This document shows, one piece after another, positions 25,176 through 34,156 of a stretch of 64,000 nucleotides of DNA (positions within the stretch are counted from its first letter, which is position 1; each line of letters opens with the position of its first letter). A program made the position numbers and the translations under genes. The DNA comes from Olavius algarvensis associated proteobacterium Delta 3 (GTDB taxonomy: Bacteria; Desulfobacterota; Desulfobacteria; Desulfobacterales; CAFBRK01), in NCBI GenBank assembly GCA_903231505.1, contig CAFBRK010000214.1, forward strand, positions 62,001 through 126,000, read 5' to 3'. Below the pieces are notes generated by a model. It was not told the origin of the DNA, searched no databases, and was given only the letters and a program-made list of their open reading frames with translations.

Positions 25176-25258
25176 GCAATGTTAACAAGATTTACCTGTT
25201 TGGTTTCGATCCGCGGACAATGGGTTCGAGGAACTATGCCGCTGACCAATTCTGAAAA

Positions 25259-25282
25259 TGTCACAATGCAAGACCTGACTCC
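25259..25282 (+). repeat. REP-like 24-mer, third copy
   Basis: TGTCACAATGCAAGACCTGA followed by CTCC. See 21267-21290 and 21437-21460. The rest of the 25176-25573 gap holds no supported gene. Confidence 0.55.
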
Positions 25283-25573
25283 ATAACTGCAGCTTTGTCG
25301 ATCCCCCGAATCGCAGCATTTAAGCCGGGGCTGTCACCTCCGGCAGTTAAAAGACCAATCAATTTTGGCATAGCATATCCCGGACAAAAAAAGTTAATTG
25401 AGGGTTAAAAAGCTTGCGAAGTTCCATGGATTTTGGTTTAAATCGATGACCTTCCGGATCATCAATTAAGTCCGGGAAACCACCGCAAGTGAAACCCAGT
25501 TAAGCAAAAATTCAGTTAAAATTCGACTGGTTATGATCCCATCATATAGTTGCAAATTAAAGGGAATCCATCG

Positions 25574-26434
25574 ATGAAATCTTCAAAATTCAAGGTCCCT
25601 CAAGGAAAGAAAGTAAAGCTATCGGATTATCGAACAGATGACACCGGCGATATAGAATCTAAAAAGGATGCAAGTAAGCTTCTAAAGGCGAATACAAAAA
25701 AAATGGCTGAGCTTCAGGATAGGTTATACGCACATGATAGGTACGGATTGTTAATGGTTTTTCAAGCAATGGATGCAGCAGGTAAGGACAGCACCATTAA
25801 GCACGTCATGAGTGGTTTAAATCCACAAGGAACTCAAGTGTTCAGTTTTAAGCAACCATCTGCTGAGGAATTAGATCATGGTTATTTATGGAGGATTGCC
25901 AAGGCTGTTCCCGAAAGGGGGCGGATTGGAATTTTTAATAGGTCACACTACGAAGATGTTTTAGTCGTTAGAGTTCATGATTTAGTCAAGTTTCAAAAAA
26001 TTCCTGATAAATTTGATAATGATGGTATCTGGAAAGAAAGATTTAACCAGATAAAAAATTTTGAAACATATCTGTACGAAAATGGAATAATAACGATCAA
26101 ATTTTTCCTACATATCTCTAAGGATGAACAAAGAAAAAGGTTTCTGAGGAGATTGGATATTCCGTCAAAAAATTGGAAATTTTCCGAAGCCGACCTGAAG
26201 GAAAGAGAGCACTGGGAAGATTATCAAAAATGTTATGAAGAAGCGATTTCCGCAACAAGCACAGATTATGCTCCTTGGTATATCATTCCAGCGGATAAAA
26301 AATGGTTTGCCAGAGTGGTTGTATCAAATGTCATTATCGATACATTGCAGAGCCTAAAACTTATGTATCCGGAGTTGGATGGGAACCAGAAAAGAAATAT
26401 TCATGCTTATAGGGAGCAGTTGATGAAAGAATAG
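25574..26434 (+). CDS. ppk2: Polyphosphate kinase 2 family protein
   Basis: A 286-residue PPK2 kinase, which moves phosphate between polyphosphate and nucleotides in the cytoplasm. The Walker A segment is VFQAMDAAGKDSTIKHV, the Walker B-like GIFNRSHYEDVLVVRVH, and the lid region FLRRLDIPSKNWKFSEADL is typical. It looks most like the single-domain PPK2 group that phosphorylates nucleoside mono- or diphosphates; the class cannot be settled by eye. ATG 25574 is used because AAAGGGA lies 8 bases upstream; an in-frame ATG at 25550 lacks this. Codon use is clearly AT-rich compared with upstream genes, a sign of possible transfer. Confidence 0.9.
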   Translation: MKSSKFKVPQGKKVKLSDYRTDDTGDIESKKDASKLLKANTKKMAELQDRLYAHDRYGLLMVFQAMDAAGKDSTIKHVMSGLNPQGTQVFSFKQPSAEELDHGYLWRIAKAVPERGRIGIFNRSHYEDVLVVRVHDLVKFQKIPDKFDNDGIWKERFNQIKNFETYLYENGIITIKFFLHISKDEQRKRFLRRLDIPSKNWKFSEADLKEREHWEDYQKCYEEAISATSTDYAPWYIIPADKKWFARVVVSNVIIDTLQSLKLMYPELDGNQKRNIHAYREQLMKE

Positions 26435-26960
26435 TAAATCAGGGAACGGATAGCCAATAACAAGGTATCTATTTTTCTCAGCCTGTTTGAACCCACTTCT
26501 ATAATGCGCACGTGGACGGCACCGGAACACTTGATTGTCCGTTCATGGCCCCTACCTGCAATCGGAACATATTTATGGCAACTGCTATAACAATTGCTCA
26601 GACGTATTGACGTTATGATTCCACATTTAAGATTGATCGATCAATAAAGATACGGGAAAAAAATTCGCAGCCGCGTTTTTGTGCCAAAATGTCGCAGGCG
26701 TCGGATCAAGGGTAAAAATCCGGACACTAAAAATTGTTACTAATATTTGACACCTTTTCTAATCATGATATATAGACATAATTTAGTGAGAATTGCATAA
26801 ACTCAGTTACTTAGGGGTCGTCGAATCTTTTCAGAGTTATAAGCTTTCCGGGTATCCATACGATACATGATGTTACATCGAGATCTAGACCCCAAAGCGA
26901 TATCATTTAGCGTTTACCATCATCCAACCGAGATTTTCTACCTCAGAGGGGGAGGGCATT
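26435..26960. other. Non-coding region upstream of the sensor pair
   Basis: About 525 AT-rich bases without a supported gene; contains the promoter at 26747-26774. Confidence 0.5.
26747..26774 (+). promoter_or_regulatory. Sigma70-like promoter of the sensor operon
   Basis: A consensus TTGACA (26747-26752), 16-base spacer and TATATA (26769-26774). It would give a leader of about 180 bases before the binding-protein gene. Confidence 0.55.
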
Positions 26961-28742
26961 GTGAAAGCTGACACGCTTTACATGTTGCTATTCTTGGTGT
27001 TTAAAAAAGCGTTATTCTTTTCATTGGCGATTTTCTATCTTCTATTTTCCGCCTCGCCAGTAGTAGCCGGCAACGAGAGAACGGTTGCACTCATCATGAA
27101 GGCTCTTTCCAATCCTTTCTTTTTCAAAATGAAAGAAGGCGCACGAGAATATGCCGAAGAGGAGAACATCCCTCTGGAGATATTTGGACTTGAACGTGAA
27201 ACTGATGTTGAACAACAGATTGGAATATTTGAGAACCTCATTTCCCGTGGATACGGAGCCATCGTTATCGCACCTGCCGACTCGAAAAGATTGGTTCCGA
27301 TCTGTAAAAAAGCGTTGGACAAGAACATTGTCGTCATCAACATCGATAATCCTCTTCATCGGAAGTCTATGGATCGTTTTGGTATCGATATACCTTTTAT
27401 AGGATCGGATAACCGCCTTGGAGCGCAGATGATAGGGAAGTATGTCAAAAATAAATTAAAAGGACGCGGGCGGGTCATAGTGATTGAAGGGATCCGTGGC
27501 GTTGAAAACGCTGATCTTCGAAAAAAAGGATTTATCGAAGCTGTTACCGAGAATAGTGGGATCCAAATTGTAGGCTCCGAAAGTGCAAACTGGCATACCG
27601 ATGAAGCGCTTTCATTATCAATTAGATTACTCAAGAAATACAAATCTATCGACGCGATATTCTGCGCTAACGATAAAATGGCGTTAGGCGTACTTCAAGC
27701 CCTTGATATTATGGATCTCACAGGGAGCATTCTGCTTGCCGGATACGATAATATAGAATCAGTACGCGATGAAATGCGCGAAAATCGCATCCAGGCTACT
27801 GTAGAGCAGCACCCGGAGCTGATGGGAGCGTACGGCGTGGAACTCGCATCAAGAGCGTTGAACGGTCAAAAAGTCCCATCCTACAAAAAAACGCCGCTGG
27901 ATTTAGTTACGTATGAATCCTTTAATAAAACGGTAGCTCTTTCCATATCCAACCTTGAAAACCCCTTTTTTGCAACCCTTCTAAAGGGATCTCAAGACGC
28001 CGCCGAATTGTTCGGAATGAAGCTTTTGGTGATGGATGCAAAAAACAAAGATGCTCAGCAATTGACAGATATCGTTAATTTGATCAACCAGCGGGCAGAT
28101 GTCATTATTATCAACCCGACCAATTCGGAGTCGACAACCCCGGGTATCGAAATGGCGAACAGAGAAAATATTCCTGTTGTCACAGTCGATAGAAAATCTT
28201 CGTCGGGCAAAATTTTATGCCATATTGAATCTGATAATATTGAAGGGGGCAGAATGGCCGCCAAAGCGTTGGCGATGCATCTGAAAGGGGAAGGGAAAGT
28301 CATCGAAATAGAAGGGATCCCCGGAACCTCCGCCGCCCACGAGAGAGGGTTTGGATTCAATGAAGAACTGAAGAGATATCCGGGTATAGAAGTAGTTTCA
28401 CGAGAAGTGGCCAATTTTGACAGAAAAGAGGCTCAGGATGTCATGCGGCATCTTCTCCAGAGTAATATCCAATTCGATGCGGTTTTTGCTCATAACGATA
28501 ATATGATTTTAGGCGCTCTGGAAACCGTTAACGAAAAAAAAGACCCAATGCCACTTGTATTTATCGGATTTGACGCAATCCGGGAAGCTGTTCAGGAAGT
28601 GAAACAGGGTAGGCTCACTGCAACGATTGCCCAGAAACCGGATACGATGGGAAGGTTATCAATAGAAATCGTCGCCGGGTATTTTCGTGGGGAAAAATTG
28701 CCTGCTGTAATACCCGTCGAGCTATCACTCGTCACTAAATAG
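26961..28742 (+). CDS. Tandem double sugar-binding (RbsB-like) periplasmic protein
   Basis: A 593-residue exported protein made of two complete type I periplasmic binding domains in a row. After a signal peptide (about residues 1-36, ending SASPVVAG), domain 1 begins NERTVALIMKALSNPFFFKM and ends near residue 315. Domain 2 begins FNKTVALSISNLENPFFATL and runs to the end. Both carry the RbsB features: the NPFF strand-loop, an IIxPADS/IIxPTNSES segment, IEGIRGVENA/IEGIPGTSAAHERGF and FCANDKMALG/FAHNDNMILG. Such proteins bind ribose-type sugars or autoinducers. No transporter genes follow; a hybrid histidine kinase starts 11 bases after the stop, so it is probably a ligand receptor for signalling. 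GTG start with GGGGGAGGG upstream. Confidence 0.88.
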   Translation: MKADTLYMLLFLVFKKALFFSLAIFYLLFSASPVVAGNERTVALIMKALSNPFFFKMKEGAREYAEEENIPLEIFGLERETDVEQQIGIFENLISRGYGAIVIAPADSKRLVPICKKALDKNIVVINIDNPLHRKSMDRFGIDIPFIGSDNRLGAQMIGKYVKNKLKGRGRVIVIEGIRGVENADLRKKGFIEAVTENSGIQIVGSESANWHTDEALSLSIRLLKKYKSIDAIFCANDKMALGVLQALDIMDLTGSILLAGYDNIESVRDEMRENRIQATVEQHPELMGAYGVELASRALNGQKVPSYKKTPLDLVTYESFNKTVALSISNLENPFFATLLKGSQDAAELFGMKLLVMDAKNKDAQQLTDIVNLINQRADVIIINPTNSESTTPGIEMANRENIPVVTVDRKSSSGKILCHIESDNIEGGRMAAKALAMHLKGEGKVIEIEGIPGTSAAHERGFGFNEELKRYPGIEVVSREVANFDRKEAQDVMRHLLQSNIQFDAVFAHNDNMILGALETVNEKKDPMPLVFIGFDAIREAVQEVKQGRLTATIAQKPDTMGRLSIEIVAGYFRGEKLPAVIPVELSLVTK

Positions 28743-28753
28743 GAGATTGCGTT

Positions 28754-31078
28754 TTGTTACGTACGATCAATAGAAGGTTTTATACAATTGCCGGAGTTCT
28801 TGTCCTGATTTTCGGTATTGGATACACCAGTTTGGCTTACTATCTAAGTGAGCAGACACAAAGAGATGTCGTGATGGAAGAGACGGTTTTTACTGAGAGG
28901 GAAATTCATTTTCTCCATGCTCTTTTCCATGAAATCCGTTTGTGGGAGAGAGCAATCCTTTTCCAAAGAAATCCTGAGGCGGATAAGAAATTTGGCGCGA
29001 ACATGCTTCAGATGAGAAAGCGCCTCATGGAACTTTACAATAGACAACCAAGGGTGGCGCTAAAAGGAAAACTGAAGCATGTTTTTGACGGTTTGATTCA
29101 ATATGAGACGGATTTCAACAAAATTATTCAAACGAAAACTGATCAGCGGCTTTATCGGACTCGCATGGATACAAGCTATCGGTCACTGACCTCTTTTGTT
29201 TTAAGAAGTGATAACACAACTCTTATGAAGCCTCTTTTTAATTTAACCCATTTCCTTATAAACTACCGTATTGACCGACTGGAATCCGAGTACCAGGTAC
29301 TCAAAGTGGTTATCGATTCTCTCGATAACAGACTTGTAAAAACAAAGCTCATGGACGATCGGGTTCAAGGGTACATAAAAAGCTTTAGAGATCTATTGGA
29401 TATTGATTTTGCTTTGGAACGTGAAATCAGACTTATCAATGAGCGTTTCAATGAAACTAGCAGTCAACTTATGGTCCTTTTTAAAGAGATATCGAACGAC
29501 TCCGAAATTCTGTTGAGAAATAAATTTCAAGAAATCCAGAAAAGCAGGGGAAAGTTTATTCGGTTTTTCTTCATATCGACGGTTGTCAGTATTATAACCC
29601 TTTTATTGATCCTTACCCTGATTTCCAAAAAAATTATACATCCTATCAGGTCTGTAGCCGCTGTAATGAGAGAGGTAAAATCAGGAAATATTCATGCACG
29701 GAGCGCAGATTTTAGCGATAAAAACGACGAAATTGTACAATTTGGTTTGTCGTTCAACGATATGCTCGACACTTTGGAAAATAACAACCAGCAGTTGATC
29801 AATTACCAGAATGAGCTTGAAAAAAGAGTCTCCGAGCTTGCCTTGCGTGAAACAGAACTTGAAATGGAAATCGAGGGGCGTCAAAAAGCGGAGAGAGAAA
29901 GACGGCGGCTTACGATACAGTTACAGAGAGCGGAAAAAATGGAAGCCGTCGGAACCCTGGCTGGAGGAGTGGCCCATGATCTGAATAACATTTTAAGTGG
30001 TATCGTAAGTTATCCGGAGCTGCTGCTGCTTCAGCTCCCAGACGACAGCCCATTACGAACGCCCCTTATGACGATTAAGGAATCGGGACAAAAAGCCGCC
30101 ACCGTCGTTCAGGATTTGTTGACGCTTGCTCGGAGAGGGGTTGCTATAAACAATGTGGTAAATTTAAATACTATCATTAAAGATTATTTGAGGAGTCCTG
30201 AACATAAACGCGTAAAATCTTTTTATCCTGAAGCTCACGTGAAAATCGATTTAGAATCCACCCTTTTAAATATCGTCGGCTCTTCCATTCATCTGTCAAA
30301 AACAATTATGAATTTGGTCACAAACGCGGCAGAGTCCATGCTCGAAGGAGGAATCATATTTATAAAGACAGAAAATCGATATATCGATAGACCGGTTAGA
30401 GGCTATGATGATGTGGAAGAAGGGGATTACGCGGTGTTTAGCATTGCCGATTCGGGAATCGGCATTTCGGCTGAGAACTTATCGAGAATATTTGAACCTT
30501 TCTACACGAAAAAGGTGATGGGTAGAAGCGGAACAGGATTGGGCATGGCGGTCGTGTGGGGTACAGTAAAAGATCATAAAGGATACATACATGTCCAAAG
30601 TAGTGTTGGGCAAGGAACCACTTTTACCTTATTTTTCCCTGCCACCCGAAAGAAATTAGACAGAGAAAAATCGAAATTGGCCTTTGAAGATTATATGGGG
30701 AATATGGGGAAGGAAAAGGAAATTTTAGTCATCGACGATATTCAAGAGCAAAGAGAGATTGCCTCCGGCATGTTACGGCAGCTGGGTTATTCGGTAACGT
30801 TGGTTTCGAGTGGCGAGGAGGCGATTGAATACTTAACGTCTGAATCCGTGGATTTGATAATTATAGACATGATTATGGAGCCCGGAATGGATGGACTCGA
30901 GACGTACCGGCGGATACTTGAACTGCATCCTGGGCAGAAAGCGATTATAGCCAGCGGGTTCTCCGAAACAGAGCGGGTTAAGGAGGCCCAAAATTTGGGG
31001 GCTGGAGAATACGTAAAAAAACCATATACCCTGGAACAATTAGGGATATCTGTTAAAAAAGAGCTGGAAAAAGCCTAA
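28754..31078 (+). CDS. Hybrid sensor histidine kinase with receiver domain
   Basis: A 774-residue inner-membrane sensor. TM1 is at about residues 11-30 and TM2 at 270-291, enclosing a 240-residue helical periplasmic part. Then come a HAMP (about 292-345), a coiled coil (350-395), a HisKA domain with His408 in GGVAHDLNNIL, and an HATPase with N-box Asn524, DSGIG (566-570) and GTGLGMAV. A C-terminal receiver has Asp661/662, phospho-acceptor Asp705 (IIIDMIMEPGMDG) and Lys755/756-Pro. No DNA-binding response regulator is nearby, so the output partner is elsewhere. It starts with TTG after AGGAG and is co-transcribed with the double binding protein, its probable ligand receptor, like other binding-protein-coupled kinases. 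Confidence 0.9.
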   Translation: MLRTINRRFYTIAGVLVLIFGIGYTSLAYYLSEQTQRDVVMEETVFTEREIHFLHALFHEIRLWERAILFQRNPEADKKFGANMLQMRKRLMELYNRQPRVALKGKLKHVFDGLIQYETDFNKIIQTKTDQRLYRTRMDTSYRSLTSFVLRSDNTTLMKPLFNLTHFLINYRIDRLESEYQVLKVVIDSLDNRLVKTKLMDDRVQGYIKSFRDLLDIDFALEREIRLINERFNETSSQLMVLFKEISNDSEILLRNKFQEIQKSRGKFIRFFFISTVVSIITLLLILTLISKKIIHPIRSVAAVMREVKSGNIHARSADFSDKNDEIVQFGLSFNDMLDTLENNNQQLINYQNELEKRVSELALRETELEMEIEGRQKAERERRRLTIQLQRAEKMEAVGTLAGGVAHDLNNILSGIVSYPELLLLQLPDDSPLRTPLMTIKESGQKAATVVQDLLTLARRGVAINNVVNLNTIIKDYLRSPEHKRVKSFYPEAHVKIDLESTLLNIVGSSIHLSKTIMNLVTNAAESMLEGGIIFIKTENRYIDRPVRGYDDVEEGDYAVFSIADSGIGISAENLSRIFEPFYTKKVMGRSGTGLGMAVVWGTVKDHKGYIHVQSSVGQGTTFTLFFPATRKKLDREKSKLAFEDYMGNMGKEKEILVIDDIQEQREIASGMLRQLGYSVTLVSSGEEAIEYLTSESVDLIIIDMIMEPGMDGLETYRRILELHPGQKAIIASGFSETERVKEAQNLGAGEYVKKPYTLEQLGISVKKELEKA

Positions 31079-31134
31079 TATCGGAGTGCATTGTGAAACC
31101 GTTCACCCAGAACCGCTTATTTAGCTCTGAAATG

Positions 31135-31152
31135 TGTCGTAAATTTACGACA
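31135..31152. repeat. Perfect 18-bp palindrome
   Basis: TGTCGTAAATTTACGACA, 57 bases after the kinase stop. It may be an operator or a weak hairpin; there is no T-run. Confidence 0.45.
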
Positions 31153-31185
31153 CCAGCGGTGTAAAAAGGTAAAAAGGCCCACTTC

Positions 31186-31205
31186 GGGGGCCATATAAGG
31201 CCCCC
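31186..31205. terminator. GC-rich hairpin between convergent genes
   Basis: GGGGGCC (31186-31192) and GGCCCCC (31199-31205) with loop ATATAA. No T-run on either side, so a terminator role is only suggested by its place between converging genes. Confidence 0.4.
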
Positions 31206-31249
31206 TGGCCGTTCCCCATCCGACCGGACGCCAATTCTGATACTCAGCA

Positions 31250-31903
31250 TTAAAATCCCATATCCTGGTTCACGATAACGATCTTGATTCTTCCCTTGGG
31301 AAACGACTTCTCGGTGATGGTCCACACGTTGCAGATGCGGTCCGGACTGCTGCAGTCATGGCATATGGAGGTCTTCACACAGGGAGTCTTCTTGTCCAAT
31401 CGCATGGAATTGACCGGCGCCGCATAGTCATTGATGCGGTACATGGCATCGTCCAGGTCCGGCACGATTTTGTTTCGACCCACGCAGACCACGACATGTT
31501 TAGGGCCGAAAGCGATGGCCCCGACCCTGTTTCCGATCATGTCCAGGTTTACCAGCATGCCGGTCTCCGTGATGGCGTTCGTGCCGGTGATAAACAGATC
31601 CACAAGCAGCGCCTGACGCCGCCGTTCGATCATCTCTTCCGGAGGGATATCTTTTGCCATGGAATCGATCGCCGTAATCCCTGGAAGCGACAGAAGCGGG
31701 TTGTACAGTCCGGCGGCAACAGCCGTCATGGAACCGCCCCAGGACAGGCTCTTGGGCGTCACTTTCGGGATAATGGTGTCCATCACGACGGCTTTTGCAT
31801 CCTCGGGGGTTTCGGCCAGATGCACCTCGAAATTGTTTTTCTCCAGCGCTTCCTTCACCGCTTCCAATCGCAGGTTCCAGTAGTTCTCAATCGGTTTGTC
31901 CAT
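31250..31903 (-). CDS. LUD-domain (LutC-like) protein
   Basis: A 217-residue protein of the LUD (DUF162) family. Typical parts: NFEVHLAETPEDAKAVVMDT, LSWGGSMTAVAAGL, the long central VDLFITGTNAITETGMLVNLD, and NRVGAIAFGPKHVVVCVGRNK. The C-terminus carries Cys residues in TSICHDCSSPDRICNVW, which some stand-alone LUD proteins have. LutC takes part in lactate oxidation with LutA and LutB, but these are absent here. Many stand-alone LUD proteins of anaerobes are uncharacterised. The C-terminal cysteines could bind a metal or cluster. The start ATG 31903 is preceded on its strand by GAGGAGCCCC. Confidence 0.82.
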   Translation of the reverse strand: MDKPIENYWNLRLEAVKEALEKNNFEVHLAETPEDAKAVVMDTIIPKVTPKSLSWGGSMTAVAAGLYNPLLSLPGITAIDSMAKDIPPEEMIERRRQALLVDLFITGTNAITETGMLVNLDMIGNRVGAIAFGPKHVVVCVGRNKIVPDLDDAMYRINDYAAPVNSMRLDKKTPCVKTSICHDCSSPDRICNVWTITEKSFPKGRIKIVIVNQDMGF

Positions 31904-32313
31904 GGGGCTCCTCGTTCTTTGTGGTTTCTACAGCCAATGTCGGAATTTCCTTCCAAACTTTTTTTGCTTCTATGAACGTATAAAAGCACGGTCCAATAAA
32001 CAAATCTAAGGATGATGAGATTGGCCTCTCTATCACCCCCCCACCGATCCTCCCCCATCGAGGGGAGGACAATTTTGTACTCCCTCCCCCGGGGGGAGGG
32101 AGCCAGAGGGAGGGGGTATGATAGGCGCACGCCTTATTTTGGGTTATAGGCTCGTAAAAGAATCATCGGTATCGGTATTGACCAGCTATAATAAAAAAAT
32201 GCAATCCGGCGCAAGATGTTCATTGTGACGGAGTCTTGACGATTCGCAGGATGCTGAATACTGTTCTGTGAATTGATAATCTTATGGAAACGTTCGGATC
32301 AAAAGGTGAAAAC
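31904..32313. other. Non-coding region with two GC-rich inverted repeats
   Basis: TCCTCCCC/GGGGAGGA (32048-32069) and CTCCCTCCCCC/GGGGGAGGGAG (32080-32102) lie next to each other in a C-rich stretch. No gene was seen apart from a possible upstream ATG at 32284 of the next gene. Confidence 0.5.
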
Positions 32314-32931
32314 GTGGCAGTTCCCATTCTTGATATCTATTCCGATTATATCTGACCCTGGTGCTATTTCGTTACCGGGCGTATCGAAAAGCTTCAACGT
32401 GAATTTGAGATGGACATCCGGTGGGTAGCGTTTCCCTTGCATCCGGAAACGCCAAGAGAGGGCAGAACGCTCGAGGATCTGTTTGCGGGCCGGCCGATCG
32501 ATGTCGGCCTGATGATGGATCGCCTGAGAACAGTGGCCCGGGAGGAAGGCCTACCGTTCGGGGATCGGAAGATGACTTACAACAGCCGGCTGGCCCAGGA
32601 GTTGGGAAAATGGGCGGAGTCCATGGGGCGAGGAGACGACTTTCATGCGGCCGCGTTCCGGGCCTATTTTGTTGATGGTCAAAATCTTGCCGAACCGGAT
32701 GTCTTGACGAATCTGGCCTGCTCTGTCGGGCTTCCGGAAGAGGATGCCCGGCAGGTCTTGACGGTCCGGACCTTCAAAGATCCGGTGGACAGTGATTGGC
32801 AGAAGTCCTACGAGCACGGAATCACCGCGGTGCCGACCCTCGAATTAAATGGAACACAGCTCGTCGGGTTTCAGCCTTATGCCGAAATGGTCCAGTTCGT
32901 CCAAATCAATGGCGTTCGGCCTCGGCCGTAA
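32314..32931 (+). CDS. Selenocysteine-containing DsbA/FrnE-family oxidoreductase
   Basis: A DsbA-family (FrnE / 2-hydroxychromene-2-carboxylate-isomerase-like) protein, 205 residues if the in-frame TGA at 32353-32355 is read as selenocysteine. The N-terminus reads VAVPILDIYSDYI-U-PWCYF, so Sec14 takes the first position of the usual CPWC active site (UPWC, resolving Cys17). The downstream frame is typical FrnE, ending VDSDWQKSYEHGITAVPTLELN...LVGFQPY. A SECIS-like hairpin follows the TGA at 32368-32388. GTG 32314 is chosen because AAAAGGTG precedes it; an ATG at 32284 in frame is possible. Without Sec readthrough, only a fragment from ATG 32410 could be made, lacking the active site. Confidence 0.85.
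32353..32388 (+). promoter_or_regulatory. UGA(Sec) codon with bacterial SECIS-like hairpin
   Basis: TGA at 32353-32355; stem TTCG (32368-32371), T-T mismatch, TAC (32373-32375), loop CGGGC (32376-32380), GTA, T, CGAA (to 32388). The apical loop starts 20 bases after the UGA and has G in its second position, within the described range for bacterial SECIS elements. Confidence 0.75.
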
Positions 32932-32944
32932 TGGCAACGCGGCA

Positions 32945-33166
32945 TCATTTTGCCAGCCAGCTTCGGGCAAATTTGATGAGCAACAGGATGGTCGGCACCG
33001 TATGCATCATCAGATCGAAGATGTCGATGGGCCGTCTCAGCGTGCCGTTTTTCAGCATGATGAGTTTTTCCAGGGCATGGGGCATCGGCACCACCGGCGC
33101 GACCAGCAGGAAAACCGCGATGGGTATCAGAATACTATAGGGGATCTTATCGAGAAAATCGAACAT
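32945..33166 (-). CDS. Small membrane protein
   Basis: A 73-residue protein (ATG 33166; GTG 33172 two codons upstream is possible). One strong hydrophobic segment (PYSILIPIAVFLLVAPVVPM, about residues 9-28), then a charged KLIMLKNGTLRRPIDIFDLM loop and a second, weaker hydrophobic part (HTVPTILLLIKFARSWL). The composition is convincing for a real gene; similar small one- or two-helix proteins are often annotated as hypothetical. It converges with the selenoprotein gene (13 bases between the stops) and is divergent from the M55 peptidase gene. Confidence 0.6.
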   Translation of the reverse strand: MFDFLDKIPYSILIPIAVFLLVAPVVPMPHALEKLIMLKNGTLRRPIDIFDLMMHTVPTILLLIKFARSWLAK

Positions 33167-33189
33167 GGTCACTCTATCTCTATCGATGA

Positions 33190-33230
33190 GCGATCTCGTC
33201 GCGTTTCATAAAATCGTTGTACGATTTTAT
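33190..33230. repeat. Two-hairpin dispersed element, copy c
   Basis: Hairpin 1 GCGA-TCTCG-TCGC (33190-33202), GTTTC, hairpin 2 ATAAAATCG-TTGTA-CGATTTTAT (33208-33230). It lies between the divergent small membrane protein and M55 genes. Confidence 0.75.
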
Positions 33231-33241
33231 AACCATACTCC

Positions 33242-34156
33242 ATGACAGCACCTGTATTCAAGCGCGTCCTGATCATTGCCGATATCGAAGGCAGTTCAGA
33301 TTGCTGGAGCCATCGCGCTTCTTCTTTTATGACCCGGGACTGGGTGCCGGCCTGCATCGGCATGTCCCGGGATGTCGATGCGGTGGCCCGAGCGCTCTTT
33401 TCCGCCGGCGCAAAAGAGGTAACGGTCAAGGATTTTCATCGAACCGGCTTCAATCTGATTCCCGGGCTGATCGACCCTCGAGCAGGGATCGTGCCGGGCT
33501 ACTGCCGCGGACCGGTGCCCGGGATCGGGAATCCCAACAAGGCGGAGGCCCTGTTTTTGATCGGAATGCATGCCGCATCCGGATCCCACGGATTTCTGTC
33601 CCACACCTTCACCTCCCGTATACAACGTTTAACGGTCAACGGTCATCTGATGCCGGAGGTGGCTTTTTTTTCCGGATCGGTGGCCGGATACGGGATTCGA
33701 CCGGTCTTTTTCTCCGGTTGCCCGGTGGCGTGCGGGCAGGCCCATCATCTGATTCCGGGCATCCGCACATTCAGTATCGACAAGTCCGGGCCCCCGGAGC
33801 GATTCGAGGCCGAGCCGTGGCGGAATCGTTTGGGCGTTGCCGCTGCCGCCGCATTGACCAACCATTGCACCCGCCCGTATTTACCCAAGGGACCATTCAG
33901 GGCGGTGGTCCTCATGCGGGACGGCGCCGAGACCGCCAGGCGTCTGGCGGCCCGCTGGGGATTCGAGCGATCCGGGGCCCGGATTATCTTCAACGCGGAC
34001 GATTTTGCACAGCTCTATATGGCCATGATTCGGCTGTGCTATCTGTCTCCGGCCAGTGAGCGGGTTCTTCCTCTGGGCCTGTTCTTGTACCACCTGATGG
34101 GACGGATTGGATTGGCCTGGGTGCGTCGAAGGGCATTACAACAGGGATTGTTGTGA
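33242..34156 (+). CDS. M55-family (DppA-like) metallopeptidase
   Basis: A 304-residue protein of the M55 D-aminopeptidase family (DppA-like), zinc enzymes that split D-Ala-containing peptides. Visible motifs: IIADIEGSSD near the N-terminus (the DxEG metal ligand), VKDFH, LIGMHAASG, and SVAGYGIRPVFFSGC. It has no signal peptide, so it is cytoplasmic and may recycle cell-wall peptides. The C-terminal third, about 100 residues, is longer than a minimal DppA. ATG 33242 comes directly after a copy of the two-hairpin element; no good Shine-Dalgarno is visible. Confidence 0.8.
   Translation: MTAPVFKRVLIIADIEGSSDCWSHRASSFMTRDWVPACIGMSRDVDAVARALFSAGAKEVTVKDFHRTGFNLIPGLIDPRAGIVPGYCRGPVPGIGNPNKAEALFLIGMHAASGSHGFLSHTFTSRIQRLTVNGHLMPEVAFFSGSVAGYGIRPVFFSGCPVACGQAHHLIPGIRTFSIDKSGPPERFEAEPWRNRLGVAAAAALTNHCTRPYLPKGPFRAVVLMRDGAETARRLAARWGFERSGARIIFNADDFAQLYMAMIRLCYLSPASERVLPLGLFLYHLMGRIGLAWVRRRALQQGLL

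Noticed and set aside
32048..32102. Rho-independent terminator in the C-rich stretch
   Set aside because: Stems are good but no T-run follows on either strand.
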